Assembly (NCBI GenBank): GCA_019828595.1
Contig: JAHQRK010000008.1
Location: 1,674,001-1,738,000 of the forward strand
Length of the DNA: 64,000 bases
Direction: 5' to 3'
Source: Aphanomyces cochlioides
Taxonomy: Eukaryota > Oomycota > Saprolegniomycetes > Saprolegniales > Verrucalvaceae
A program made the position numbers and the translations under genes. Below are positions 1 to 9,968 of this stretch, piece by piece. Under the pieces are notes generated by a model, which was given only the letters and a program-made list of their open reading frames with translations, was not told the DNA's origin and did no database searches. Positions within the stretch are counted from its first letter, which is position 1; each line of letters opens with the position of its first letter.

Positions 1-743
1 TGACGTCGATATGGTCTGCTAAGAAACGATTCACAGCCAAGTTGAATCTGTGACTAGCGCATCCAACAACAAGTACGTTCATGCGGGATGCAATGGATTG
101 GTTAGTTTAGCAGTTGTCGGCAACAAAATATCTCACCATATAAACTGATTTTCCATACAAAGCCAATACATTTGAAATAAAATAGACATGAGCTTCTGTA
201 GTTTGGCCATGTTCCATTGGTGACATCGCGAGTAGGCGTTGGTGACGTATTCCTTCAACCATGTAAATGACATACATTCCAACAAAGTGGACGCTGTGAG
301 CCATCCATCAAACATTAATCCAAATGACGGTCCCAACTCAGATGATATGACATTACCAATTTTTGAGGTGATATGGTGTTTATACTTTTTGATCGTCTTG
401 ACAGTTGTTGGACGCATTGAGACCACAAAGCGGGTTTGTTTGGTTTTCAGCCTCACATAAAGGGAGATTTCGTTCCACGATCCAATTGATCCACTTATAA
501 ATGTCGTTCGTTTGTTCGTCAACGAAACCATAGCTGCGAATGGATGCGAATGGACGATGCATTTCGGCGTTGAGACTCATCAAACTCTTTGACATGGTTG
601 GGATGTTTGGCCACCAAATGAGACATAAGATTTGAGTAGCCTGTGCCTGGGGTTTGCTTGCGCGGACGTTCACATTGCTTGTATTTAAAGATTCCGTTGC
701 CGCAATCATTAAAGAAATATTCGCTCAACTGACGCGACGTCAT
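1..743 (-). pseudogene. hAT-like transposase relic (BED finger plus catalytic region), broken and cut by the window edge
   Basis: Read on the minus strand, 743-519 encodes a BED-type zinc finger: a Cys pair region, then SNLMSHLVAKHP. The next pieces lie in other frames. 531-133 contains GLMFDGW, a block typical of hAT-like transposases. 304-107 contains LLAMSPM and VADNC. The frame running off the left edge reads [14 protein letters not shown], the conserved block that follows in this family. The order is right for one gene, but at least two frame changes separate the pieces, so this is a decayed cut-and-paste transposase whose C-terminal half lies outside the window. Inference: an old, non-functional copy. 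Confidence 0.75.
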
Positions 744-1115
744 GGATCAAAGAGAATTAATGAATGAGAGCTCATTTGTGTTTACGGCAGTACAAAAAGC
801 ATTGGTTGTGAGCTGTCTGCAGTATATCACCAATGCTTCCTTGTTCGATCGTAGCTACTAGTTCATTCTGATACCCAAAACAACAATAATAATTGATCCA
901 ATAAAATATAGTATTGAAAATTGGGGAAAACAATAATAAATTATTCCGTAAATAAAATACCCGTAGAATTGATATAGTATTATTTTTCCCAGGCCCTGTC
1001 ATGGCTATTGATGGACGGCCACGTGATGAACGACTCAATGAGGCCGTTGTGGAGGGCCGGTTGGTCGCTAGGCTTCTTCCCCAAGTTCCGTTTCCGTTGC
1101 GTCGTGGTGCTCGAT
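744..1115. other. AT-rich spacer, no gene seen
   Basis: About 370 bases with no coding pattern that I recognise. AT-rich stretches lie around 880-970. It probably belongs to the transposon debris on either side. Confidence 0.5.
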
Positions 1116-1532
1116 CTAGTTCGGTAAATCGGTGTATTCGCGTGCACTATGACCAAAGATGTGACAGGATGCGCAAGTTGAAGTGTTCCCTAAGGGCTCC
1201 GCCATGTGGAGTTGGCCTGTGAAGGGAGAAGCTATAAAACGTACACCCCGAATGGGTATGTGTTGCGTTCCAAGAGGACCAACTAGAGCGAAGGCTGCGT
1301 CACGGTTTGTACGTGGAGGCATTTTGCCAAGACGGAATTTGGTCTCGCGGTAGTTCGCTGATTTGCCGGCCGCCGGGTGGTAAAATACCTCGGATTGCTC
1401 GTCCCATTCAATGCCGTTGAGTGGTTGGAGGTGCTTGGAATTGGGGATTGCGGATGAGCGCCAACGATGAGCACGGATTGTACGACAATTGGAGTAAACC
1501 CTCTGGGCCCAAGCGTCGTCGATCAACATCAT
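1116..1532 (-). pseudogene. Fragment with a gag-like zinc knuckle
   Basis: An open minus-strand frame of about 138 residues ends in CASCHIFGHSAREY. This fits the CCHC knuckle pattern C-x2-C-x4-H-x4-C except that the last Cys is Tyr. Ahead of it is a basic, Trp-containing stretch. Knuckles of this kind are found in the nucleic-acid-binding ORF of retroelements, so a decayed retrotransposon ORF1/gag piece is the likeliest reading. No reverse transcriptase lies next to it. Low certainty about the family. Confidence 0.35.
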
Positions 1533-2132
1533 TTGCTAATGCATGTTATTCGTGCTTAAAGTTTTTGAACTACAGGCGTCGAACATTACCAATCGCCAAG
1601 GATTGACACTTCTCGGATAAATACTTTGATGTCAATATATTAAATTGAGCCTTCAATGATCAATTCGCACCCTCGAAATGGAGTCGAAAAACGAGGAACT
1701 ATCGATGCATTTCTCCACGAAGTCAACGGGGGACTTGCACCTATTTGAAAAGACATTAACAAGATGACAAGAGTGCTTGGTCAAATTTGTTGAATCATTT
1801 ATCAACATCTACAATTGGTTGAAGTGAAACATTTCGATCTCATCGTTGGAAAGGCAGCGAAAGGGAAAGGAGTGGTTGGCGGCCAAGGGCTATCAAAAGC
1901 TCATGGTGAGTTCTGATGATGTTCTTCCATGTAGCGAATGCATTCGAGGGCCATTCGAAGCTTCATTACTTGGTCAATCTCCTGTTTGGCTTCAGGAGGT
2001 AAGACATAGCGTGTAGTGGCTAAGCGCAACAGAATAGAGTTCAGTGATCGTATGATAGTGTCCTTCTCCGACACACGAGGCAACTTGTGAGCAAGTCAGC
2101 AACCAACCAAATGCCCTGCTTGAAGCACCATT
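1533..2132. other. Spacer with a short unassigned minus-strand ORF
   Basis: No recognised gene. A 60-residue minus-strand frame at 2083-1901 (MPRVSEKDTIIRSLNS...) has a helix-like, codon-like composition but no motif I can name. It could be a piece of a transposon protein. Confidence 0.35.
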
Positions 2133-2250
2133 TAACTTTGATTCCCACTTCGAAAAGCTGCTTTAAAAAGGACGAAATTTACAAAATATTTTGCTTTAAA
2201 ATCGAAAAATATTTCGTTTAAAGCAGACCGATATCCTAACTTTGATTCCC
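2133..2250. repeat. Small inverted repeat bracketed by a 14-bp direct repeat
   Basis: TAACTTTGATTCCC occurs at 2133-2146 and again at 2237-2250. Between them an imperfect inverted repeat runs from CTGCTTTAAA at 2158 to TTTAAAGCAG ending at 2226. It looks like a tiny MITE with a duplicated target, or a hairpin-mediated duplication. Confidence 0.55.
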
Positions 2251-2289
2251 CCTAATTGTGCGAAGAAACATGCCATTCTCAGAAAGCAA

Positions 2290-2545
2290 AAATGTGCAAT
2301 GTCCACGTGTGAAGGAATATCGACAAAGACATTGAAGAAATACATGTCGATTGCAACAGTCAATGTTGAGCGCAAGATTGCTGACTAGCTCAAACACGGC
2401 TATGGGATAATATTTGATGGATAGTCAGAAAATTTGACTCACTGTGTTGCGATATTTGTGGTCTGTGTTGCAAACGGTGTCAAGAAACAACCTCTGTTAG
2501 CGTTATCTCCTCTCCTAGATGAGGGTGACTTGTCCCTTCATATTG
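2290..2545 (+). pseudogene. Second hAT-like transposase relic
   Basis: The plus strand encodes KHGYGIIFDG followed by a stop, then ENLTHCVAIFVVCVANGV and LLALSPLLDEGDLS. These are the same blocks seen in the relic at 1-743 (GLMFDGW, LLAMSPM), in the opposite orientation. A stop codon falls inside the block, and the similarity ends near 2545. It is a short, dead piece of a hAT-type transposase, probably truncated by a later insertion. Confidence 0.6.
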
Positions 2546-2790
2546 CCCGCTGCGTAATCCACAAAGTCCGATACGGGATCAACCCCAGCCGAGGATCGAG
2601 ACATGAACTCGGCCTTCAGGATCGCATGGACCTCCTTGTGTTCATCGTGCAAGCTCTTTGCCTTGGCAACCAACTCGTCAAGTATCTGTCGAATCTGGCC
2701 GGTCGTCGCTATTGACGACTGGAACCTCACCAACATGTCCTGAATACTATCTTCCGAAGCGGACTTGGCCGTGATTGTCTTCTTACTCAT
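2515..2790 (-). CDS. Unrecognised small ORF, coiled-coil-like
   Basis: A minus-strand frame of 91 residues starts with ATG (MSKKTITAKSASEDS) and is rich in charged heptad-like helix (ILDELVAKAKSLHDEHKEV). I do not recognise a family. It partly overlaps the hAT relic on the other strand and lies just before the 3' end of an LTR element, so it may be a gag-type or antisense ORF of a retroelement rather than a host gene. Confidence 0.25.
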   Translation of the reverse strand: MSKKTITAKSASEDSIQDMLVRFQSSIATTGQIRQILDELVAKAKSLHDEHKEVHAILKAEFMSRSSAGVDPVSDFVDYAAGNMKGQVTLI

Positions 2791-2799
2791 AGTGCGCTC

Positions 2800-3208
2800 C
2801 CTTTCTTTCTTCTTGTGAATTGGTTCGCTCGGAATACGTCAATCTCAACAGTCCAATCTAGCAACGAACGATTCTATTGGACCCCCACTCATTGGCACAT
2901 CCACGGCAATCTTTGTAATGCGTGACGATGGATTGACGACCATTCACACGAAGTGGCTTGTCCGCCTCGGACGGCAGTGTCAACGTTGATGCGGTTAGAT
3001 CGACGGTATCGACCATCAGTGACACAATTTCTGTATAGTGCCTTGACCGCGGCCAATACTGCTGGATCCGACTGGTGCTCCCGATTCAAAGTCTTGCATA
3101 CCAAGGTCTCCCGACTTGATCGAATGCCTTCGACTCGATGTTCGATCGAACCCTCAACCGTCCTATTTTGCCTTTGACATGAGGGTCAAAGCTGACTAGG
3201 GGATCTTA
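2800..3208 (+). pseudogene. Probable 3' end of the internal region of an old LTR retrotransposon
   Basis: This stretch runs straight into the LTR at 3209. Its last bases (ACATGAGGGTCAAAGC, then an AGGGGAT purine run and CTTATGACGG) resemble the 3' internal end of the intact Gypsy element at 59535-59565 (ACATGAGGATCGAAAC, AGGGGGCTTATGACGG). No clear protein is left. Inference: a truncated older relative of the 50.9-59.9 kb element. Confidence 0.4.
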
Positions 3209-3540
3209 TGACGGTTGAGCCTCGATCGAAGCTTGTCATACTCATTGATCATCTCACTCAGTTGATCCCTCTCGAATCACTAAGATTCTAGTTCGTTTCG
3301 ACCTAGCGTCCTCGGACCCTCGTCCCTTCTATATTAGATGTTTAGATTCTTAGATCGCTTTGTTTCTCACTTCACAATTACTCCTAACTCGGTTAATCTA
3401 CACTACCGTTGTTAGTCTCCTTTCCCTTCCGATCCTGGTGTAGAGTCCTTGGCTAAAGTCGAGGATATTCGGTCCCTGTGAAGTCCAAACGTCTGGACCT
3501 TCGATTCTTTTGTGCGTCATCGCTATTCCCGCGACCGTCA
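3209..3540 (+). repeat. Old LTR copy of the Gypsy family seen at 50.9-59.9 kb
   Basis: It begins TGACGGTTGAGCCTCGATCG and ends CGACCGTCA, matching both ends of the LTRs at 50938 and 59566. Shared internal blocks include CATTAGATGTTTAGATTCTTAGAT-like and GTCCAAACGTCTGGACC. At 332 bp it is slightly shorter and clearly diverged. No second LTR or pol gene lies nearby, so it is a solo LTR or the 3' remnant of a truncated element. Confidence 0.85.
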
Positions 3541-5998
3541 CAGGAGGAGGAGTTGTATTTCACTGACCCTGACTCTGACCCTGAGACGATCTTGCTGCCA
3601 AAATATGCCAAAACTGCAGCTTGGGGTTTTTAGAGATGCAACTGGAATACTCAGTATTCATTGGTTATAGGTACTGTTCATTTCCACTTGCTGCCAACCT
3701 AGTTGCTGCAACTTTGACACCCACTGATGTCGAAAGTCATGGCACCCTGGGATTTTGGTGGGAAAAACGAATGGCTTGGAGTGTGGCAGTGATTAGGTTG
3801 AGTGAAACTACATTCATCGCTTCTTGTTTCACACAAGCGCGCCCACTGTCACACTCCAAGTCGCTCGTTTTGCCCACCAATTTTGCAGTGGAAGGAACAT
3901 TCTATTGAGCACCGACATCTCATTGAGTTAATGATAAATTACATGGAAGATGATATTCTTGCGAAAGGTGGTTATCCTCAAGGCTCGGGAACAATAAATG
4001 GAAAACCCCTTATATGACCCTTCTATATACGGCGTAATTGAGGGGTCTGGCTTCTCTGAAACCCTTAATTATGGCTGTCACTACCCAACAAGGGCATAGC
4101 TATTGCAATCATCTATGAATAGGGCCCTGTTTAATGGCGTCGTGGCTGAAATTGCCAGATTTATTGTTCTCTGGGTGACAATGGCCCTAAACACGCTGCT
4201 AGATGAATGAGCCCCCTCATCGAGGAAAAAGCGACTTCCTTACCGCTGGGCCACTTCTGCTGGCAGAAGTTTACGACCAATACATTCCCCAATGTTACAA
4301 TAGAGCACTCGATGTACAAAAACTACATGCATTCATGTGCAAACTATGCTATTCACGCTGGTTTATTGCGCTCTTATTCTACACCTAAGCTCTCAGGACC
4401 GTTCATTTTACTGCGCATGTACTCTACACCACGTGCCACATGCATATCTCGACCCCATCGAGATACCCATTAACTATTACAACTGATCATTTTCGATTTC
4501 CTGCCCAACAGTCACGTGCTCGTTTCAAACCCTAACGGGGGGTCTGCTCCAAGTCGCCGGCATCGCTATCCTACACCTTGGTTCTCTAGGACACAGTTCC
4601 CTGCGGAGACCGATCGCGGCAATGGGTCAACAGCGCTCGTGCTGTGTGGAAACTCAAAGTCACGGAACAATCACGAAACGACCTCTGAGATATTATGTAT
4701 CAACTGTTTGAGAGTTTCGTTTGGACATGTGTGTCAGATCAGTCAGCCACCAAATCAAGGACACACACCACGAGAGAGGCAAGAGGTCAAACAAGAAGAA
4801 GAGACATATTACAGTTGGCATGACAGTAAGGCAACTAAACTTTCACGTTCATCTCGTTGTTTCGACTAGGCAAATCCCAGAAACTTTGATTCATGAAGAG
4901 CCAGCAATTGAGAGATTGTCGAGGTAAAATTGACCTGAGCAAACACAATGAGCTCCACTCGCGTCCGCACAACAAATCAACGAATCACACGCTACTACGA
5001 CGACGGTAGATAATACAGTCCTAACGGTGCACGCTTTGTGCCTTCCAACATACCGATTCAGTCGTCGACAGACTTTTCGTACAGAATGCTCAATTGTACA
5101 ATATCTGCATGTAGTCCACCATTATTCAGACCCTCACACACTCAAATTCAGTAGACATCACAGCCCTCGGATGACACATTGCTAGGCTCAACATGTAGGA
5201 AGTATATTGAAGTTACATTGCGGCTGAATATTTTGACTTTGTGTAGATCTATCAGACTTGAGCAAAGCTATGTGGTCAAGTCAAGGCATGAAGTTAAAAA
5301 AAGCTCACGTTGTAGAAAGATCTATTGCTGTCTACTCTTGACAATTAAATTGTAGAGAGTATGATACGATGATCCAGCGAGTTTCTGGAGCTTCAACGAG
5401 TCGTCACACGCTGCAAATGATTTATCCAAAGCCACTACTGCTTCCTGAAACAATACCACCCTGTCAGCCTTGTTCAAAGCGATGATTTCGCTGTTTTATC
5501 GCTTCGAATGTAAACAACTGCGCCAATTACGGCTTTGACTTTGGCAAAATTACCTTTGTATGATCGACTTTCAAAGTCACGAGATAAGCAAGTACGAAGA
5601 GGAGGGATTTTGAGGCTTTGGCTCCCATCCCACCAAAAGTTCCACACGTCGAACAGCTTTCCCGGTAGACAGTGAAAACTACCAAAGCCAGTTGCCCAAT
5701 CTTTCTCAATTTCATAAGCACTGGGGTGATGCTCATTGCAGTCTGGTTTGTCAATTGAATCGCCACTTAATACAGGCTTGGAAATGTCCGCTAAGCCATT
5801 CAGTAGAGATCGTTCGAGTTGTTGTAGAGGTTAGTTCAAATGGGCCACTGACAATACACCGTACGATGAGCTATGGACTTGCAGTTGAATTTTGCTTTGT
5901 ATATTGCGTGGAATATCGTCCAGACTGGAAACAATGTCAGCATGCAATTCTTTCATGGTCAATTTCACTTACTCCAATTCATGAAGCAAATAGACAAT
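3541..5998. other. 2.4 kb region with no recognised gene
   Basis: Apart from the inverted repeat at 3757-3878 I see no coding pattern. Small open frames (for example 4207-4473 and 4516-4869) have no motif, no partner exon and low-complexity composition. This may be decayed transposon sequence ending at the Harbinger insertion. Confidence 0.45.
3757..3878. repeat. Foldback (inverted repeat) with 35-bp arms
   Basis: The arm at 3757-3791 (GGTGGGAAAAACGAATGGCT...) is mirrored at 3844-3878, ending GCTCGTTTTGCCCACC, with a few mismatches. The roughly 50-bp loop carries its own GTGAAAC/GTTTCAC pairing. It is a possible MITE core; no target duplication was found. Confidence 0.6.
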
Positions 5999-6291
5999 AG
6001 AGAGTTTGCGCAAATTGTGATTATACTATAGACTTGATTATAGTGATAGAGTTTTACAAGAACCTTTGATATTTTATGTTCTATAGTTGAAATACCATAG
6101 TCATCATGACTATAAATCGTCTTGAAAGCCACTTTATAATCATCGAAAATACCTCCATGTTTTGGAGACTCTCAATAATTAATCGATCTAAATGATGCAC
6201 ATTAAAGAGGTCCCTCTGTTCTTTCGACAATGACATTCTGTAGTCCAACCAGTTTATCACAAGGCTGGCCAACAGACTGAGGGCCATCAAC

Positions 6292-7096
6292 ATGGTCGAA
6301 TCTTCGCTGGAAGTCGCTGTCGATAACGTCGTCATGGTGCTTACCCCTGCTGAAGACTTCAAGAAGGAGAGGAAGACGAGATTTGCTTACAAAGAAACGG
6401 ACGATATCAAGTTGCTGCAAGAGATCCTTAGCGACGGCCTTTTCGTCGATGGCGCCAAGGAAGTCTTGCAGTGGCGTGGTATCCACAAACGTCTGCACAG
6501 TGGTGGAATGGATGTGAGTGAGCACAGTCTCAAACGCCGCCTCAAGACGATCTACGATTCTTTCTGTTTGGCCGAACGAGCATCTCAAATAGCCTCAGGT
6601 TCGATCACAAATCTCTAGTTTGGATTCAAGTTTGTAACTAGGTGTTGAAGAGTCGCTCGACGAAAAGACACAATTGCTTCAAGTGTACCACGAACTTCTA
6701 TGTGAGCGACAGGCTGTCGAAGCCGAGAAGAAGACGACGAATGATCGCGAAAAGAGAAATGAGGACGGCGGCCGTGCGCTTCGCGATGCGGCATTGGGCA
6801 GTATCGAGCGAATTTCAACTCACGATGACGAGAAAGATGCCACAAAATTCGACGTCAATGAGTATCTAAAAGAAACTCTGCGTGTGCGTATTATGGAACA
6901 CGAAGATCAAGCGGATTTGAAGCGCCGGCGCTTGGATCTTGACAATCGTCTTATCTCTTTGCAGGAAAACATGATTGAATTGCAGAAGGAAGCGACAAGA
7001 ATGCAGCATGAGACCATGAAGATCATGACAGCACTGATGGAGAAGTGCAAAAATAATACAATCTTCTCCGTAAAATTAATATTACTAATTAGATAA
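6292..7096 (+). CDS. Harbinger accessory DNA-binding protein (SANT/Myb-like plus coiled coil)
   Basis: Two exons, 6292-6598 and 6642-7096, joined across a 43-nt GT-AG intron, give 253 residues. The N-terminal 80 residues (ETDDIKLLQEILSDG...VLQWRGIHKRL...LKRRLKTIYD) have the spaced Trp/Leu pattern of a SANT/MADF-like trihelix that binds the transposon ends. The C-terminal half is a long charged coiled coil. In Harbinger elements this second protein helps take the transposase into the nucleus and to the DNA. The intron sits at the same codon (SG|V) as in the homologue at 39665-40391. Intact as far as I can see. Confidence 0.75.
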
Positions 7097-7231
7097 TTTT
7101 TTTGTTTTGACATAGGAATACATTAATATCGAAATATATATCTTGGTATTTGTATACATATATTAAAATTATTTGTATGTGATTTGATTGATATTTAAAT
7201 TAAAACATTAAAGTAAAAAATCAAGTACATT

Positions 7232-8394
7232 TTATTCATTCAGATATTTTTCCAAAGACGGCGGGGACAGATTGAAGAATTGGCTTGTTTGGTTGCCGCC
7301 GCTGACGCATGCAAGGCAATTTGTGAGGAGAACGCCGATCAGGTACATTTTGGCTACAGGGGAGAGGAAAACCTTGAGATTTTTCTTGTAGTCGAGGAAA
7401 GCCCAATACCGCAAAATGCCAGCAAAGCACCATTCGACTGAAACACGGGCCGAACTCATCCTTTTGTTGAACGTAGCTTGCGCTGGCGTGATGATCGCTC
7501 CCTTGTAGGGACTGAGAAGCCACGAACGGAGAGGTAGGCAGGGTCGCCGTAGATATAGGTTCCAGGTGGCGCATGCGAGAGCCACTTGTGCCCAATCCCA
7601 CTTTCTTTTAGTAGAATAACGTCATGTCGGCGGCCTTCGATGGGACCGTACATGGACACAATAAGACCGTTAGCTAGTACGACGCTTTGGAACTTGATTG
7701 AATGGACTCGCTTATGTCCATTATAAGCTTGCCGTTGAAAATATGTTGGGCGAGATATTGGCCGCACAGTCCCATCAATGAAAGCAGCACAAGAGGTATC
7801 AATGCCAGTCTTTCTCGAAATTGCTTGACTCGATGAGGCAGTACAAGTCTTCACGATTGCAGCATCGAACTCAATTTTGGTTTTGTACTTCGTGTAAAGC
7901 AAATTCAATACATGAAAAAAGATCCTACAAAGCTCAGAAGGCTCTCTACCAAACAACATCGAGAGCTCAATCCACCGATTAGGATAACTCATGCGACGTA
8001 AGAGAATCAATATACCATCTATAGCACTTACTTTTAGTCTACTCGTCGTAACGAGAACCTCAGGCAGCCGCATACTGACAAGAAGACGGGTAATCTCGTC
8101 TTTGTGAAAACGGAACAACGCCAGGCACGTTTGGTCGCACACAGAGCTCAGCTTGAATCGCTCTTGGGGAATCATAAGTCTTTCGCGGATTGAACGACGG
8201 AGCAGCAAGAAAATCAGGTCGTCGGAGATCGCAGCAAGGAGCACCAGTATGGTCGGGTTAATTCCTTCTGTCCAAGGAATTGTACTTGTGAATGAATGGT
8301 TCAGACTGAGACAAACAGCATAACCTCTCTCACTCGCATGTCCATGTATAGTGAATTTTATAGTTGAATTGGCGTGCGCAATCGCCTTTCGCAA
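7232..8394 (-). pseudogene. Harbinger DDE transposase (DDE_Tnp_4 type), one frameshift
   Basis: The frame 8394-7456 contains AAFIDGTVRP (first catalytic Asp), YNGHKRVHSIKFQ, GPIEGRRHD and YIYGDPAYL (second Asp). It then leaves frame near 7520 and continues in 7500-7232 with SARVSVEWCFAGILRYW (catalytic Glu). A single-base indel explains the break, because no intron signals fit there. The first codon of the long frame is TTG, so the true start is uncertain or lies behind an unseen intron. It is homologous to the transposase at 38532-39550. Confidence 0.85.
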
Positions 8395-8474
8395 TGAATT
8401 ATACTATAGACTTATCTATGCCTTATAGTATAATCTATAGTATAATCTCGATTTGCGCAAAGTCTCTAATTGGT

Positions 8475-8578
8475 GGATTGACAAAAGAGTGATGGACGTT
8501 ATGTTATACACATTTTGCAAACATTTTACACAATTTGTCAATATTTTGATAAATTGTACTCCGTTTGAAATGTTCCCT
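8475..8578 (+). repeat. Direct repeat, left copy
   Basis: About 100 bp (ATTGACAAAAGAGTG ... TTGTCAATATTTTGATAAAT ... TTCCCT) that recurs in the same orientation at 9615-9712 at roughly 80 percent identity by eye. The hAT-type insertion lies between the two. It could be the remains of a tandem duplication or of short direct termini of an older element. Confidence 0.65.
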
Positions 8579-8701
8579 ATATTAAATTATAGGAGTAATA
8601 GTGAGATTAATTCTTTTAATTAACTCCTTCTGTCCACTAAAGTAAATATCAAAAGGTGTATAATTTAAAAAAATCAAATGTGTAAATAACGGTCATGTAT
8701 C

Positions 8702-9371
8702 TAGTGTTGTCAACTCGTTTGATTGGGTCGAGTCAAGTTGGAGCCTGCATGATCTGATCGATCACAGGTCATGGAATGGCTGACTTGATTGACTCGGGTT
8801 GGACCTGAGTTGAACTCGAGTCGACTCGATTGGAAGCAATTCAGGGTATTCCGACACTTTAAACAACTCTGTTGCAACAATTAAACTTCATGAACGACTG
8901 TAGCTCACAAATCATCTCGATCGAATCATAGTCTCGTGCCTCGTTTGTCTTCAGCTTGGTCAGCCATTGTAAACGCTGACTCACTGGGAACTGATGTAGA
9001 TGTTAGTACAAGGTACTCACGCGCCATAAAAGCTAATTGTGGGTAGATTATCACCACCTGTAGAGATAGAGCTTGGGTAAATGCTTGATGAACTCGCGCA
9101 GTCTGAGCTCAATGCACCGAACGGTTCATTCACAGACATTGTTTCATTTTACACAGTCTCGTGTTGTTTTGATGTGTGGAACTGCCATGGAATCTATGTT
9201 TATAACCAACGGCGCATGTATTAAAATCGACTCGAGTCGAACCGAGTCAACCAGAGTCAGTCGTTATATTGACCTGGTCGAGTCGGGTTGATGAATAAGG
9301 TTCAACCCGCCACGAGACAATCAGGGTTGACCCAGTCTGACTCGGGTCGGTTTGACTCGGTGATAACTCTA
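8702..9371. mobile_element. Non-autonomous hAT-type element with 8-bp target duplication
   Basis: The element starts TAGTGTTGTCAACTCG and ends in the mirrored CGGTGATAACTCTA. It is flanked by CATGTATC at 8694-8701 and CATGTATC at 9372-9379, a perfect 8-bp target site duplication, which is diagnostic of hAT transposition. The TIR opening TAGNG also fits hAT. Both ends are rich in GACTCG/CGAGTC palindromic motifs that lengthen the inverted repeat. The 670-bp interior has no transposase, so it must be mobilised by another copy. Confidence 0.85.
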
Positions 9372-9379
9372 CATGTATC

Positions 9380-9614
9380 CAACACGTCAAAGTTATTCTA
9401 TTTCTATTCACAAACTTCGGTTTTTCGGATTTGGCATTATCCAGACAAAATACAATGAATCTGTTCAATTTTAACCAAAATAGAAAGATTCACACCAGAA
9501 CACACAAATACCTATTTATTTTTTTCGTAACTTCGAATAGCAATAGAATAACTTTGATGCGTTGGAGATGCTCTAACGCAAGCACTCTGAGTAATCAGGC
9601 ATTAAAATTACATG
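9380..9614. other. Spacer, no gene seen
   Basis: AT-rich sequence between the hAT-type element and the right copy of the direct repeat. No coding pattern recognised. Confidence 0.5.
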
Positions 9615-9712
9615 AATTGGCAAAAGAGTGAGAGCCGCTATGCACTCTTTGCAAAGATTTTACACATTTTGTCAATATTTTGATAAATTGTACGCCGTTT
9701 GACATTTTCCCT
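9615..9712 (+). repeat. Direct repeat, right copy
   Basis: Matches 8475-8578 in the same orientation (CAAAAGAGTG ... TTTTGTCAATATTTTGATAAATTGTAC...). Confidence 0.65.
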
Positions 9713-9968
9713 TCCTTTTAAAATCGTTTTGGATTTGGTTGAATTTTATGGACCTCATCAAATTTACGGCGCCGCGTCCATCGATACTTAGGTCTAATGG
9801 CCCGTTTTGTGACGTCACATGTCAAGGGTTGCAATCTCTCCTAGAGAGACGCATGTGACTATACTTTCTCGAAATCGAATGATGTAGTGGACTGTTGCGA
9901 CGGAGGCTACAACCAAAGTAATACTTTTCGAGAAGAATTGACATTTTTAAAGTCAAAAAGCCCCTTAA

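Larger units (their letters stand above)
5999..8467. mobile_element. PIF/Harbinger DNA transposon, two-gene type (copy A)
   Basis: Terminal inverted repeats are AGAGAGTTTGCGCAAATTG at 5999 and the reverse complement of CGATTTGCGCAAAGTCTCT ending at 8467. Both continue inward into GATTATACTATAGA. AAT flanks each side, as expected for the 3-bp duplication of this superfamily. The 2469-bp element carries a SANT/Myb-like gene on plus and a DDE transposase on minus, facing each other, which is the standard Harbinger layout. One frame break in the transposase makes this copy probably inactive. Confidence 0.85.

Noticed and set aside
4207..4869. Open frames of 88 and 117 codons as genes
   Set aside because: No motif, no splice partner, low-complexity composition.
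8702..9371. GACTCG-rich motifs read as a CRISPR-like or satellite array
   Set aside because: No regular spacing or spacers; they are the ends of a hAT-type element.
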